From assembly GCA_021234155.1 (NCBI GenBank), contig JAJEKV010000031.1, positions 12,324,928-12,388,927 of the forward strand: DNA of 64,000 nucleotides, given 5' to 3'. Below the pieces are notes generated by a model that worked only from the letters and a program-made list of their open reading frames with translations, ran no database searches and had not been told where the DNA came from. Source of the stretch: Isoetes taiwanensis (lineage: Eukaryota; Streptophyta; Lycopodiopsida; Isoetales; Isoetaceae). Each line of letters opens with the position of its first letter. Within the stretch, counting starts at the first letter, position 1. The position numbers were made by a program, and so were the translations under genes. Shown here one piece after another: positions 1-11,254 of the stretch.

Positions 1-1
1 A

Positions 2-1036
2 CAAAATGATGGCAACTTGTATAGGTTCAAGCAAGGAGAAGATTATTGCATAATTGCTCTGTATGTGGATGATTGTATCATGATAGCTAGCTCAATGAAA
101 ATTCTAAATTTATGCAAAAACATTCTGAAATCTCGGTTCCAAATGGCAGATCTGGGAGAACTAAGAAAGTTCCTAGGTATAGAAGTGGACAGAAATAGAG
201 AGCAAAAATGGCTGAGATTGCATCAAGACAAGCATGTGGATAATATGCTCAAAAGGTTCAACTTAACTGAAGCAAAGCCAGCAAAAATACCAATGACACC
301 AGGACATAGGTTAACTTATGAGCAAGAGTTAACTAAAGAAGATGTTATACAAATGGAAAACATTCCATACAGGGCTCTAATTGGATGTCTGCTATATTTG
401 GCTAATAATACTCGTCCTGATATTGCTTATGCAGTAAACATTCTTAGCAGAAGAAATCACAATCCAACCAGAGAACATTGGAAGGCAGCCAAACGAGTCT
501 TGAAGTATCTAAAAGGAACTCAAGGACATGGTATTTGTTTTAATGCAGAAAACCTAGTCATGAAATGTTATAGTGATGCAGATTGGGGAGGAGATTTGCA
601 CACAAGGAGGTCTACTTCAGGATATGCAATATTCCTAGGTGGAGGAGTTATTTCTTGGAGATGTAAAAAACAATCTGCTGTGGCTATGAGCTCAGCAGAA
701 GCTGAATATGCAGCCGCTGCACTGGTTGCCAGAGAGATAGTATGGCTAAGGAGATTGCTACAGGAGTTATAGTGTGAACAAGTAGAATCTACAAACATAT
801 GGACAGATAGTCAGAGCTGTATTGCAATAGTGAAAAACCCTGTACATCATGACAGAACTAAACACATTGAGTTGAGCATGCATTTCATACGAGATCTAGC
901 TGAGAAGAGACTAATCCACATGGAATATGTTGATACAAACAGACAAGTAGCAGACATATTTACTAAAGCCTTATCAGAAAATAAATATGCTTGTTTCAGA
1001 GCTGAATTGAATGTATTAGACAGACTTATAAGCTGA
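2..1036 (+). pseudogene. Ty1/copia pol 3' part: reverse transcriptase C-half and RNase H
   Basis: The frame is open from the window edge and codes for the end of a copia reverse transcriptase (YVDDCIMIAS with the catalytic YVDD, then KFLGIEVDR and LIGCLLYLANNTRPDIAYAV) followed by RNase H (CYSDADWGGD, RRSTSGY, SSAEAEY). An in-frame TAG at 770-772 interrupts RNase H, and the same frame continues to a TGA at 1034-1036. A polypurine tract (ggaggag) follows immediately before the LTR. The N-terminal half of the enzyme lies outside the window. The matching 5' half of this element (LTR, gag, protease, integrase) is on the minus strand at 37509-40841, as explained in the findings. The family is certain. 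That it is inactive follows from the stop and the split. Confidence 0.95.
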
Positions 1037-1044
1037 AGGAGGAG

Positions 1045-3376
1045 TGTTGAAAATTCAGCATTATAAGTCACTTAAATATCCATGAGAAGCAGTGCCAGTG
1101 GATGCAAAAGTGCAGGCAACTAAATTGAGATCTGAGATAGTGAAGTTTCCAAACCATAAATAGGTTGTTTGATAAGTTGTGAAGGTTGCATGACAAGGGT
1201 GTATGACAAGTTGTATGAAAATGGAAGTGCCTATGAGAAGCAGTGGCAGTAGGCCAGATGAGCTTGATCATGATATTTCTCATATGTGATTCCAGCTTAA
1301 ATGATTAGGTTAAGAATTATGTTAACCTAGTGTCAAAGGTTGCAAGAAGTTGACATAAAATAAGGAAATATAATTCAATGGTTCGAGAGCTGATTTGTAA
1401 AGCTAGGCATGCGGGATATTTCGATGAAGTCTTATTTCCTAGTTATTCCTGTGGGATATATGAGCATGATTAGCAGAGCTCGGATTGGAAAGTATGAGTC
1501 CCCTTAACCGCCGGAATTGCCTTATATATGAACGGATCCTGCATACAAGGACGTACATAGAAGAATTAAGCCGGAGCTGAGGTGCCGAGGTGCAGATTTG
1601 GCTGGTCAAGGTTGCTACAGTGATCGGGTCAATGCCCGATGAATAGTGAAACTTTTGGCCATTTAATTTCTTAAGTTCAATGGTTTATTGACCTTATCAA
1701 TAGTTGGTTGACCTTTTTTTTTGTTTGGACGTCAGACTTTATTCAATCAAAGAGTCAAATACAAGTATAAATGCAGAGACAGGAATAAAATCTCAGCGAA
1801 TAAGCGGAGACCCATCGAGTGAAGCAACCTGCCTAAGCATAAGAGTGCACATCCAAAAACTCCTCAAAAATCAATCGCCTCTTGCGAGGGGCAAGTGAAG
1901 AACAATGATACGACTTTACAATATAACCTTGAGCTTCTTGGAGAACACGATTATCTGCCACATCCAGACCTTTGAAGATTACCAATCTTCGTCTTTTCCA
2001 GATAGTCCAAAGCAACCATCCTGCTTCTAGATGAAAAGCCTGGCCTTGTAACTCTGTCCAGGTACTTGGGTAAATTGCCAAAAGCATTTGTTGACTTGTT
2101 AGTGAAACCTGAAAAAGGGAAAACAACCAGTCCCATACCTGTCTAAGGTGTTCACACATGAAAAAGCAATGCTCAATGGTCTCAGATCCACGCTTGCATC
2201 TTTGGACACTGATTTGATATTCTAGGGTTAAACTTATGGACAAGCACATTAACCCTTGAGACACCTATGAAGAATCGCCACCAAAGAACGCCACTTTAGG
2301 ATGAAGTAGCTTGTCCCATGCCCAAGACCACACCTTACGCCATTGAAGAGGAGGAAGTTGAAGAGACCACTTATTAGAGCGGAGGAAGAATATCGATTAT
2401 CAAGCAACAACCGATACATAGAGTTCACAAGTTTGCACTCCTTAATTTCTTCATGACAAACCCATACCAAAATATCTTCTTGGTGTGGCGTAATAGGCGA
2501 TGAAAATCAGCAACTTTTTGCCAAAGAACTCTATCCCATCGCCCCAATAGAAACTTTAACTGAAAAGCCTCCCATGTCAGCAACTGGCCCGAGTCATACC
2601 ATGCTGCAATAGTTAAGATTCCAGCACTTTTCCAACGTCTTTGAGTCAATGGGTGCACTGTAAAGCAAAGTGGTTGATTGTCTACCAGAGGGATCCACCA
2701 AGACTGTGTGCCAGGAATCTAACAATCCCTTTAAGAATGGAGAAGCATTATGATAAGGCCACAACTCATAAAATAAACTCCATGGAAGAACAGGTTTGAG
2801 TGTGACTTTACCAAACGGGATACAGTAGGTAAGAGCCTATGCAATAAGCCGTAACCCAGGAGAATCATCCTTACCTACGAGAAGCCGCCAAATGAATTTT
2901 GAGATCATAACCTTACTCTGCAAATGGAAATCTGTCATGCCCAAACCTCCAGCAGACTTAGGTTTTATACACTTAGACCATGCAACCTTCACCACTACCC
3001 CTGCTTCATTTCCACCCCAGATAAAGTTTCTAACAACACCCACAATCTTTTGAAACTTTGAGTGGGAAGCAAGAATGGCAGAAGCCATATAGACATGTGT
3101 GTTGCTTAAGACATGCTTAGCAACTGTTACCCTTCCAGGCATAGATAGCTTAGCCGTATCCCACCAAAAAAATTGTTGACCTTAAAAGAATTGTAGCCTT
3201 TATACTATTGTTGAATGGAATGGTGCTTGCATATACATGATCTAGGGAGATGATTGACCATATTGTGGCTCTCCACTAGATTATGAATAGCATGTTATAT
3301 GCTCAAAGTGTGTTAAGGAAAAATAAATCTTGCTAGACATTGCATCAAAGTTGTTAACTCCTTCTTATTTTCATCA
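1045..3376 (+). repeat. 3' LTR of the split copia element, interrupted by a LINE
   Basis: The LTR starts with tgttgaaaattcagc directly after the polypurine tract and ends in tcatca. It exists as two pieces, 1045-1715 and 3184-3376, because a LINE was inserted later. Joined, the pieces match the minus-strand LTR at 39978-40841 over its whole length with only scattered substitutions. The five bases after it (3377-3381, TTTAC) are the target duplication; the partner copy is at 40842-40846. Confidence 0.93.
1716..3174 (-). mobile_element. LINE-A: 5'-truncated L1-like retrotransposon nested in the LTR
   Basis: On the minus strand this encodes the region after the reverse transcriptase (GRVTVAKHVLSNTHVYMAS, FIWGG, CIKPKSAGGLGMTDF) and then a zf-RVT zinc-binding region (ETIEHCFFMCEHLRQVWDWL). 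The frame is broken several times. A T-run at 1714-1722 is the poly-A tail of the minus-strand element. The insertion is flanked by a 9-bp duplication gttgacctt (1707-1715 and 3175-3183). The uninterrupted LTR at 39978-40841 shows the empty site. A second copy of the same family lies at 60963-61438. Confidence 0.9.
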
Positions 3377-3628
3377 TTTACTTCAACTATTTTGTGGAGA
3401 GGAGAAGAAGGATTCGAGAGGGAAATCATTGGGTCTGGAAGCCCATAGAGGAACATCGTTCTAAATCTTCTTCAATGAAGCTGACTATTGCATGTGGAAA
3501 TTTTGGAGACAAAGTCATTGATGTTGAAGAAGATTGTACTTTGCTGGAGTGCAGAGACCTTTTAAATACATTTAGATTATATGGCGACTTCTGTTTTCTT
3601 CTAAATGGTAAGAAAGTTGGATACAGGC
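3377..3628 (+). pseudogene. Exon of the large GTPase-VWFA gene, 3' of the copia insertion, with the start of a ubiquitin-like domain
   Basis: The frame begins right at the copia target duplication (TTTAC, 3377-3381) and codes for a basic stretch (NYFVERRRRIREGNHWVWK) followed by a region shaped like a ubiquitin fold: MKLTIACGNFGDKVIDVEED, then a helix-like segment and FCFLLNGKKVGYR. A strong donor (GTGAGT) follows 3628 and leaves phase 1. The upstream 28 bp of this exon are on the minus strand at 40842-40869. Joining them across one TTTAC gives an uninterrupted frame whose phase matches the preceding exon. If the donor is ignored, the frame runs on to a stop at 3694-3696. The ubiquitin-like assignment rests on length and pattern only. 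Confidence 0.7.
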
Positions 3629-4291
3629 GTGAGTCTTCTACTAAGTGTAAAGATTGTCAAGCTCCAAATAAGTTGAGCATCAAATTGTTAGCTTGATAGG
3701 AAAATAAAAATATATCTTGGTAATTCAGGTTTGTTGACCCTCAACCTGGCTTAGAGAGTCAAACACAAGAATTCAACTTGAGTTTTTACTCAAGTTGGGT
3801 TTAGAACCTCCAGATCACTTAAGGTGATCAATCTACACAAGAATTTTCCAAAGAAAAAGCTCAGTTACAGAGTTCTCATACCTTTACTCAAATCGATACA
3901 GATCCCATATCCAGATTGATTTTCAAGGTCAGATGACTGTGACTTGTTCAGAAAAGTTGTAGGCGAGTAAGGGTAAAGATCTTGACCAAGTCTGAGTTCT
4001 AATTTGTAAGATATTCGATCTCAAAGTTGGGTCAAATTTTGGTCAAAACTGAAAACAGAGCTCAGAGTTTTATAACTTGAGTTGTAGGTTGAAATTTGAG
4101 GAAATTCCAAAACTAAGATGCTATATAAACTTCAAAGGTAAGGTGCATGCTGTCAAATCATGATTTGAATCACTAAAACTATTTTTTTGGCACTTTTTTG
4201 TGGATATCAGTCTAAATTTGTATCAGACAGAATGCAAAAAATGGTAACTTGAGTTTGGAATGAAATTTTTTCGAAATTTTTGTGCATACAG

Positions 4292-4344
4292 GTGCAAATA
4301 AGTTGGGAGATGAAGTGCAGATGGTCATATGCAGGAAAATATAA
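4292..4344 (+). pseudogene. Last exon of the large gene: end of the ubiquitin-like domain
   Basis: An acceptor (tttgtgcatacag) precedes 4292. In the phase required by the donor at 3629, this exon reads RANKLGDEVQMVICRKI and stops with TAA at 4342-4344. 'LGDEVQMVI' is the pattern expected for the last strand of a ubiquitin-like fold. With the previous exon it makes a domain of about 70 residues, the usual size. The intron is 663 bp. A second frame over the same DNA stays open to 4462 but does not continue the domain. Confidence 0.6.
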
Positions 4345-5570
4345 GGGAATCTTTTACTGTAAAAATGTTTGTGATGAAAAAATACTAAAGGATCATGACA
4401 GTAGACTTTTGAACACTTGGCAATCAATTTTCATTGATATGAAGGTAATACAAGGCGGATGAGAATCTTAGGAACATATATCAATCAATAATGTAGCTTA
4501 GGAGGTCAATAATAATATCAAATCAATAATATCAGTTCAATCTTCTCAGATTGAACTGTGGAACACTCAGAGACTTCAAGAACGTCTTCAGATCATGCTC
4601 AGCATGTATCAATGTCAAGGTTTGATGCGTCTAGGCCTTCAAAAAGTTGTGTGTCGATCACCCCAGTTATATTTTCAAATTTTTATGAATCCAGAATCTT
4701 AGGCTTTGATTATAGGTTTGTTGGGTAGCTAAGAGGCAGGAAGAGAAGATTTGGGAGGAATTTGAGGCAGAAATTGAGGTCCCTGGCCGATTCGAAGAAT
4801 TTTTCTAAGTTTAGGGTTCGTGGAGGGAATCTCGCGAGCATCTTTCGAGTATATTTGGAGATTCTGGCCTTTTAAAAATTCAATTTTCAATGGTTTAAGT
4901 GGGAAAATAAACCTTTGGTTTTTTGGGATCTCCTAGGAATCTTTGAGGATGCCCTCCAAAAAGTTGGGAGCATATCTGGCCTTGCCACGTGGCATAGGGC
5001 ATCCTTATGGTATCTAGAATGATACCTAGGTTATTCACCTAGGGTTTTGGCATAGAATTTATTTTTCAAAGGCAAAGGCAAAAAATGGGATGGGCATATG
5101 AAATAGAAATGAGTTTGTGATAGGATGAGAGTGGAGTTTAGGAATCAAGGCAAAAATGAGAGAAGGCATGGAGAAATGTAAAGGGAAATAATTTGGGGGC
5201 AAAAGATTCTAGTTTACCATGGGGTCTTCCAAACTCTAGCTTCCAATCTTCAAAAAGGTATCTTCCAAACTTCTTACCCAAAACCTTATAAGCATCCTTT
5301 GACCTCAAATAGAGCATTTCTTATAAGAGTTGACCTTGAAGATAAATATCCCTTGACCTTCACACCAATGTTGACTACCAAGCCTTCCTTTGACTTAGCC
5401 TTCCCAACTTTAACAAATAAACCAATCAATTAGTATGTTGCCCTTTGGGGGCAACATCTCAACTAAACAAGAAAATGGCTGGTCCCCTCAGCCATAAAAT
5501 GTCTTCAATTTTGTCCCAAAGTGTCTAAGTGAGAATTATGGAAGAAAGAGGGTATAAAGTGCAAGTGTTG
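4345..5570. other. Non-coding stretch after the large gene
   Basis: I see no convincing coding frame, RNA gene or element ends here. It is mildly AT-rich intron-like or intergenic sequence. It could include the 3' untranslated region of the gene ending at 4344. Confidence 0.5.
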
Positions 5571-5579
5571 ATGAAATAG

Positions 5580-5838
5580 TGGTGAATATGGTAGTGAGTG
5601 GATGTAAGTGAATGACAAAGGTGAGAATGAGTTGTGAATATAGTAGGATGGTGATGAAAATAGGATGTATGAGATGAAATGAGTGTATAATTGTGGGGAT
5701 CTCGCCAAAACAAGAAAATGTGTGAAAGGAAAAGGTAAAAGTGAGTGTAAATATGGTAAGATGGTGATGGAAATGGAGTGTGAGAGAGTGAAGTGGATGT
5801 GCAGAAATTGGGATCTCGCCAAAACAAGAAAATGTGTG
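5580..5838. repeat. Two-copy tandem repeat, unit about 114 bp
   Basis: The 29-bp string starting gggatctcgccaaaac occurs at 5696-5724 and 5810-5838. The purine-rich sequence in front of each copy (…atatggtaagatggtgatgg…) is also recognisably related, which makes an imperfect tandem pair. The frames read here on the minus strand are low-complexity S/H/L/Y-rich strings and not genes. Confidence 0.75.
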
Positions 5839-5849
5839 CTTCCCTGATC

Positions 5850-6165
5850 CTTAAAAATGCAACTCTGCTATGATGGTGAAGCTAAATTGCAGAGTGCTTT
5901 CTTTTGGGAATGAGAACAAGAATAAGAAGTTTAAATGGATAGCAGGACCACTTATGGCAGATGAATAAAGATGGAAAAAGGGTGCACCTGTCATGGAAAC
6001 ATACAAACACATTAAACTTGATCCTTGCAACTCTGCTATGATGGTGAAGCTGAATTTGCAGAGTGCACATTTAGGGAAATAAAATGAACGAGCATGGTTA
6101 AATGGAGGGCAAGACCACAATGAGACCGATGAATGAAAATGGAAAAAGGGTGCTCCTGCAAATGA
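5850..6165. repeat. Two-copy tandem repeat, unit about 165 bp
   Basis: Both units contain gcaactctgctatgatggtg followed by aagct…ttgcagagtgc, then a diverged stretch and a shared gatgaat…atggaaaaagggtgc(a/t)cctg. The copies start near 5858 and 6028. No function is apparent. Confidence 0.75.
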
Positions 6166-6359
6166 CACTTGACAATTAATAAAAATCCCTGTTTTGAAGC
6201 TATTTGATGGCTCATCCTTCATATTAGCAATCTGCAAATATAAACTTAATGAAAGCATTAGTCCTAAATTTAAGACAAGTAAAATCTAATCCAACCTATC
6301 CAACCTATTATAACTTTAACTCTAACTTGTCTAGGTCTTAGAGCATGAAAAGAGACAAA

Positions 6360-7400
6360 CATATGTGTTGATCCCAGTACCTTTTCAGGTGAATAGTGTT
6401 GATAGGATTTAGAAGTGGCATCCCTGAAGTCAATTCCTTCAGCCAATAAGAATTGGTGCCTGCAGGTTCCAACACCTCATAGGGGCCCTCCCAAAGATTT
6501 TCAAACTTACTAGCAGAATCTTCCCTTGATTTATTCCACTTGAAACTAATTCTCCAAATTTGAAAGTACCTTGTATTTTATGAGCAGCTTTGAAAGCGGC
6601 CAAATCCTTGGCTTTTTAAGCAAATTAGCATTTTCAACTTCCATTCTATATTCTTCTAAATGCAAAAGGGCATCCAGTCTTTCCGCAAGGCATACTCAAA
6701 AGGCAAACACAACTTATGAGCTAACCTTAGAGATGGAAGCTCAAGCTCTCTTTGGAAGCACGGCTTCAATGCCATAAACTAAGTTAAGAGGAGTATGGGT
6801 GGTTCTTTGCTTTGATGGTGACTCTATAAGCCCATAAGGCATCCACCGGTTTGACATGGCAATCCCTTTGATTATCATCCACTGTTTTACGCAAAATACC
6901 CTTCAAAACTTTATTAGTAACCACGCTTGGCCATTACCTTGGGGGATAGTAGGAGGAACTCTTGGTATGTTTGACTTTAAGAATGGTCAATAAATTAGCA
7001 ATAACTTCATTCACAAAAGGGGTACCTCTATCAGAATGTAATTGTAGAGGAATACCAAACCGTGCACAAATATACTCATGTAAGAACTTTGCTGTTGTAA
7101 TGGCATTAGCTTGTCTTAAAGGAATTGCCTCTGCCCATTTGGTAAAATAATCTGTAGCTACAATAATGTCTTTGATGTTGCCCTACTGTAAGGGGGGTAA
7201 TAGGACCAATATAATCTAATCCCCATATTTGAAAAGGTCCTGGGGAAATTATGGGGTTTAGTGCAGCTGGGAGAAGGATCCTCTTGCCAAATATCTGGCA
7301 CTTGTGGCAAGATTTTATAGCAGTATAACAATCTTTAAATATTGTAGGCCAATAATAACCACTGAACAGCTCTTTTCTGTAATGCCTGTTAATAAGCTTT
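6360..7400 (-). pseudogene. Ty3/gypsy integrase remnant
   Basis: Translating the minus strand from 7393 gives, with frameshifts, the integrase N-terminal zinc region (RHYRKELFSGYYWPTIFKDC, CHKCQIFGKR), then the catalytic core: LDYIGPI, DYFTKWAEAIPLRQANA, HSDRGTPFVNEV with the second Asp, and ending with ALWAYRVTIKA and LAERLDALLHLEEYRMEAE-like text. No long open frame survives. It belongs to the plant gypsy type. The sequence upstream of it in sense (7400-7910) is shared with the inverted repeat at 42327-43318. No LTR can be assigned to it here. Confidence 0.8.
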
Positions 7401-7910
7401 ATAGATGCTTTTTTATTTTCGAATTCATGTAAAGTTTTTATTTGAGCTTGAATTTGAGTGTGTTTCTCCTGTAAAATTTTATGCTTTAGAACAGAGGAAT
7501 TTGGAAGACTTCCATTCCATCAGAAAATTTCTTAATTATGCTGATTTTATTTATATCAATTGATGAGAGAACTATTTACAAATATGCCATCTTATTCTGG
7601 GCCTGACCTGAAAATTGCCAAAGGGGATAGTCATAAATCTCCATTTTGGTTATCATGCAATGGTCTTGTGACACCAATATTATTGGATTGATCTGATTGA
7701 AGCCCTGAATATCACGTTAGTGTAGGTCGATGTTGGCTTTTTGTTGGTGTCTAATGAATCCTATATGCATGAACAAAAAGATATCGTTTATTTGATTGTG
7801 CCTATTTGATTGTGCCTGCTGGATGAGGGGAAGGTATTGGTCGGATGGAAATCTCTTAGTGGATGGTCTAATTTTGACAAAGAGCTAGGAGGGAGGGACC
7901 ATCATGAAGG
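7362..7910 (-). repeat. Gypsy-related repeat R, copy 1, first of three pieces
   Basis: This matches the segment 42770-43318 (opposite orientation) at high identity. Repeat R copy 1 is scattered over three pieces: 7362-7910, 11218-11254 and 25981-26612. The gaps are exactly the Pack-MULE (7911-11217) and the Helitron (11255-25980). Copy 2 at 42327-43318 is uninterrupted and so acts as the empty site for both insertions. Confidence 0.85.
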
Positions 7911-7943
7911 CGAGATGGTTTTTTCTACGCCCAATTTGGGTTG

Positions 7944-8345
7944 GATCCCCAATTTTCCATGGAAACCTCCCCCACTTTCAGTGGAAACCTCCCTAACTTT
8001 CCATGGAAACCTCCCTCATTTTCCTGGAAACCTCCCCACCTTTCCCTGGAAACCTCCCCAACTTTCCAGGCAAACCTGTTTCCATTTTGGAAAATAGGGG
8101 AGGTTTCCATGGAAACCTCCCCACCTTTCCCTGGAAACCTCCCCAACTTTCCTGGAAAACTAGGGGAGGTTTCCATATACGAAAACAGGGGGCCCTCCAG
8201 GATCTGCCTTGATCCACGTGCTTCTTTAATAGCCACCTTGCCCCTATTAATTACATCCGCCTTTATTAATTACGGCCCTTTATTTTTTTAAAATATTTTA
8301 ATGGAAACCTCCCCAATTTTCCGAGGAAACTAGGGGAGGTTTCCA
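7944..8345. repeat. Subterminal GGAAACCTCCCC repeat block of the Pack-MULE
   Basis: The 12-mer ggaaacctcccc, or its close variants and complement, recurs more than ten times in both orientations between 7944 and 8345. It appears again near the other end (11075-11175). Adjacent palindromes such as ttttccatggaaaacc-type junctions can fold into hairpins. Such arrays are usual as transposase-binding subterminal repeats in DNA transposons. That role here is inference. Confidence 0.85.
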
Positions 8346-9778
8346 TAGAATGTTTATAGTAACCTTGATTTTCCTATGGTTGAATGAAACCCCATCTCCT
8401 CTAATCATGGTTCAGAGTCGATTTTTGCATGGATTTTATGCCACAAAACAGTTGTGCAGCATGTTCTTCATTCTTCCCTCCACGAACATGGAGGTTCTTC
8501 ATCGATTTGGTGACTTATTCAACTGCAGTTCTTTGGGATCAATGATATGGTATCTATATGACATGATCCCAGCCAAAAGGGAGATGGATCATTGACTTCA
8601 AAGACTTTATTCTAATGCTATTTGTTTTTTTTACCATGGTTCTATCATCATGGGTAAGGGGCATATTTTTGGATAGAAAACAACAGTAGCATAACGTGGT
8701 CAAATCTTAATGGGTATTTTTTGTACTGGATGTGCCATTTCACAAGATACTAGTTCTGGATCAATGTGAAAACTAGTTCTGGATCAATGTGAAAACGCCT
8801 CAGACAAAATTGAAAATAGCAAGAACACGCTAAAACCAAATAAGCAGCTCCTTTTCACACACATATAAATTCCCATACTATACAATACCGAATTTATATT
8901 CCAAACCAATACAGAGTGAAATGTACATGCTTCATCGACGAGCATAAACACTTTATAAATCACAAGAATCAAACGACCTTGTGACAATGACTGCATGTTG
9001 CAGTCTGAATGGTAAATTTAAAACATAATGCATAACATGGATTGCTTGGTTATGCACATCACACCAACATAGCCACAGTTATCTTCGTTTATATTGAATC
9101 TGAGCCCTCAAATCATAGTCCCGTCATCTCCACCTCTCAAATGCTGTCAAGGACAGACTATCAGCACAAAAGTTAAAGAATCATACCTAGTTTTACTCAT
9201 GCATCAATCACAGTTACCACAGTTACTCATGCATCAATCGTATATAGAAACTTGGTCTCATAAACATCGAATGTTGATATATGCTGCACTTTAGCAAGGT
9301 AAAGTAACAACCATAAGGCATGTAAGGCACTGCAATAAAACATTTTTTCATATTTAATGAGCACCACGATAGCTTATAAGCACTCAAATAGCATAGTTGT
9401 GGCAAGCACCACTTAGTAAAAGTTACCACAACAAGCGCATGGATAACCCTATCAAAGCATAGAATCTAGCGACCTGTAGGCAATATTTTAAACAGAAATA
9501 ACACTTGCATGCAACCACATGGAAGATTAGCAGTTGACTAGTGCCAAACTACACTTAATCTATCCACTATAAGCAACCTAGAGTTTTAATCTATCCACTA
9601 TAAGCAACCTAGATGAAAACTCTGCAAAAATTACTAACAGGAACCCATGCAGTATTATACTTGCAGAGCAAAATGCTGCAAAACCAGCCAGCAACTTACA
9701 GATTTACTACTGCCATTTCTAACTGAGTCTAAAGTTATGAAATGCAGCTAAGTCACACCTGATTTGGAAGCTCCCAGT

Positions 9779-10200
9779 TTAATTATTGGGATCTTGAACT
9801 GTTGAAATTGCTGCTTGACCTCTAGGAAAAACGCCTTTGCATATGTCTCCTTGAATGTAACTCAAAATCATATCAGGCACCACAGAACCAGCATAAAACT
9901 TCATTCCAGTATGATGCATTGGCGCCCACCTGACCATTAAAATGCAAAATGAACAAAGCTTAGATTCAAAATGGATGAAAATACCACAGGCTAGGCTCCA
10001 AACTTTACCTTCTGTGCTGAAATGCGGCTACTTCATACCCATTCCAGTATGGCACATAAGCACCAGGCTCATAAGGTTTTGCAAAACGGCATACAAGTCG
10101 TTTAGGAACAAACCCTGTTCTATCTGCCAGATTGAACAGCCCATTTTGCCTGCCATAAGTAGTGGAAGCTACCAGTTTCGGCAATTCCTTAGCCAAGAAA
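9779..10200 (-). pseudogene. Captured two-exon 3' gene fragment inside the Pack-MULE
   Basis: Exon a (about 10200-10009) reads LAKELPKLVASTTYGRQNGL…, then AKPYEPGAYVPYWNGYEVAA, and ends at a GTAAAG donor. Exon b (9929-9779) follows an acceptor (ggtcag), continues in the matching phase as RWAPMHHTGMKFYAGSVVPD… and ends with …STVQDPNN and TAA. The intron is 79 bp. Codon phase, splice sites and a natural stop argue for a real gene origin, and the position between MULE ends argues for capture. I do not recognise the protein family. No frameshift lies within these two exons, so the capture may be fairly recent or the fragment may be expressed. Confidence 0.7.
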
Positions 10201-11217
10201 TAACATTACAAGATAATTTCCATTACAACTGTCTATGGGTAGAATGCTTTATCGAAAATCAAACCTGCTGTGAGTTGAATACAAGTAGATATGTGCACAC
10301 TCCCATTGCTGCATGCATCAGCTCCATCCAACAATATGATCCAAAGTATTTGATCCAGATATTTGATCCAAGGATATTTGTTCCAGGGATCCAACGATAC
10401 TTATGATCCAAAATATTTGATCCAAGATATTTGTTCCAAGTATCGTACGGCTAGGCTAGGATGTGCAGAAGAAATATTGCAACGTTTTTACAAGCAGAGA
10501 GAGCAGAGATGGCGTCTACGGAGTCACGCTAAAGCAATTTTTTCATAAACTTTTTTCTTTCTTCATGATTCTCATCGGCTGCTATGGGTAAACAAAAAGA
10601 AACAGAAGAAACGGCTGCAGGTTACAGGTTATAGAGAGTCCGGCTTTGCAGGCCATGAAAGTCCGGGTTCTATTTCTGAATCCGCCAAAATTGCTGATAA
10701 TAGATGTATCCACTAAATTTGCTGATAACACAGGGTTATAGGTTACAGAAAAATATCCAGGGTACAGAAGAATACCAGGCGGAATCACGGTTTGATCATC
10801 ACGGTTTCTCTTGTCTCTTGCTTCAGAGGTAGCTTCAGAGCTCTAAATACAAATATCTTCTATGCAAAAATTAGATCATCCAAAACCGATTTGCTTACCC
10901 AGTCTTCAGTCCTCCTCAAGAATCAATGCTTGGCATCAAGAGCTTACAGAAAACGTACTTGAAAAGCTCCAAATAGAAATCCTTGTACGAAAACAGTGAA
11001 AGGGGCAAAATTATGCCGTCGATCTTAAATTCTTTGCATTTATGAGGAGTGGATCTCTCCGCCGAAAAAATTCTAATTCAAGTGGAAACCTCCCCAATTT
11101 TCCTATATGGAAACCTCCCAAGCTTCCGTGGAAAGGTGGGGAGGTTTCCTTATAGGAAAATTGGGGAGGTTTCATTCTTGGGAGTCTAACCAAAATTGGG
11201 CGCAGATAATTTGAGCG

Positions 11218-11254
11218 TCATGAAGGGGTTGAAGGGGTTGGATAGATTCTATGA
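11218..11254 (-). repeat. Repeat R copy 1, middle piece
   Basis: The short sequence tcatgaaggggttg…ggatagattctatga between the Pack-MULE and the Helitron matches the interior of copy 2 (around 42735-42770), with a small local duplication of gaaggggttg. Confidence 0.8.

Larger units (their letters stand above)
7911..11217. mobile_element. Pack-MULE (Mutator-like, non-autonomous) with 9-bp target duplication
   Basis: The element is bounded by the 9-bp direct repeat TCATGAAGG (7902-7910 and 11218-11226), the duplication size typical of Mutator-like elements. The uninterrupted paralogue near 42770 has this 9-mer once. Terminal sequences are inverted relatives: both ends carry GCCCAATTT(t)GG about 20 bp in, followed by …CCCCAATTTTCC. 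No transposase is visible. It carries a two-exon gene fragment (9779-10200), which makes it a Pack-MULE. It also holds short duplications such as actagttctggatcaatgtg (twice near 8750-8790) and an imperfect atttgatccaagatatttg repeat (10330-10445). Confidence 0.88.

Noticed and set aside
1068-1283. A 71-codon frame also found at 40603-40818
   Set aside because: It lies inside the two copia LTRs and merely reflects their identity.
5505-5827. Two overlapping minus-strand frames of about 100 codons rich in H, S, L, Y and F
   Set aside because: They are translations of a purine-rich tandem repeat. There is no domain, and both frames are open because of composition only.
7925-8291. Several overlapping frames rich in P, W, K and G on both strands
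   Set aside because: They come from the ggaaacctcccc subterminal repeat array of the Pack-MULE.
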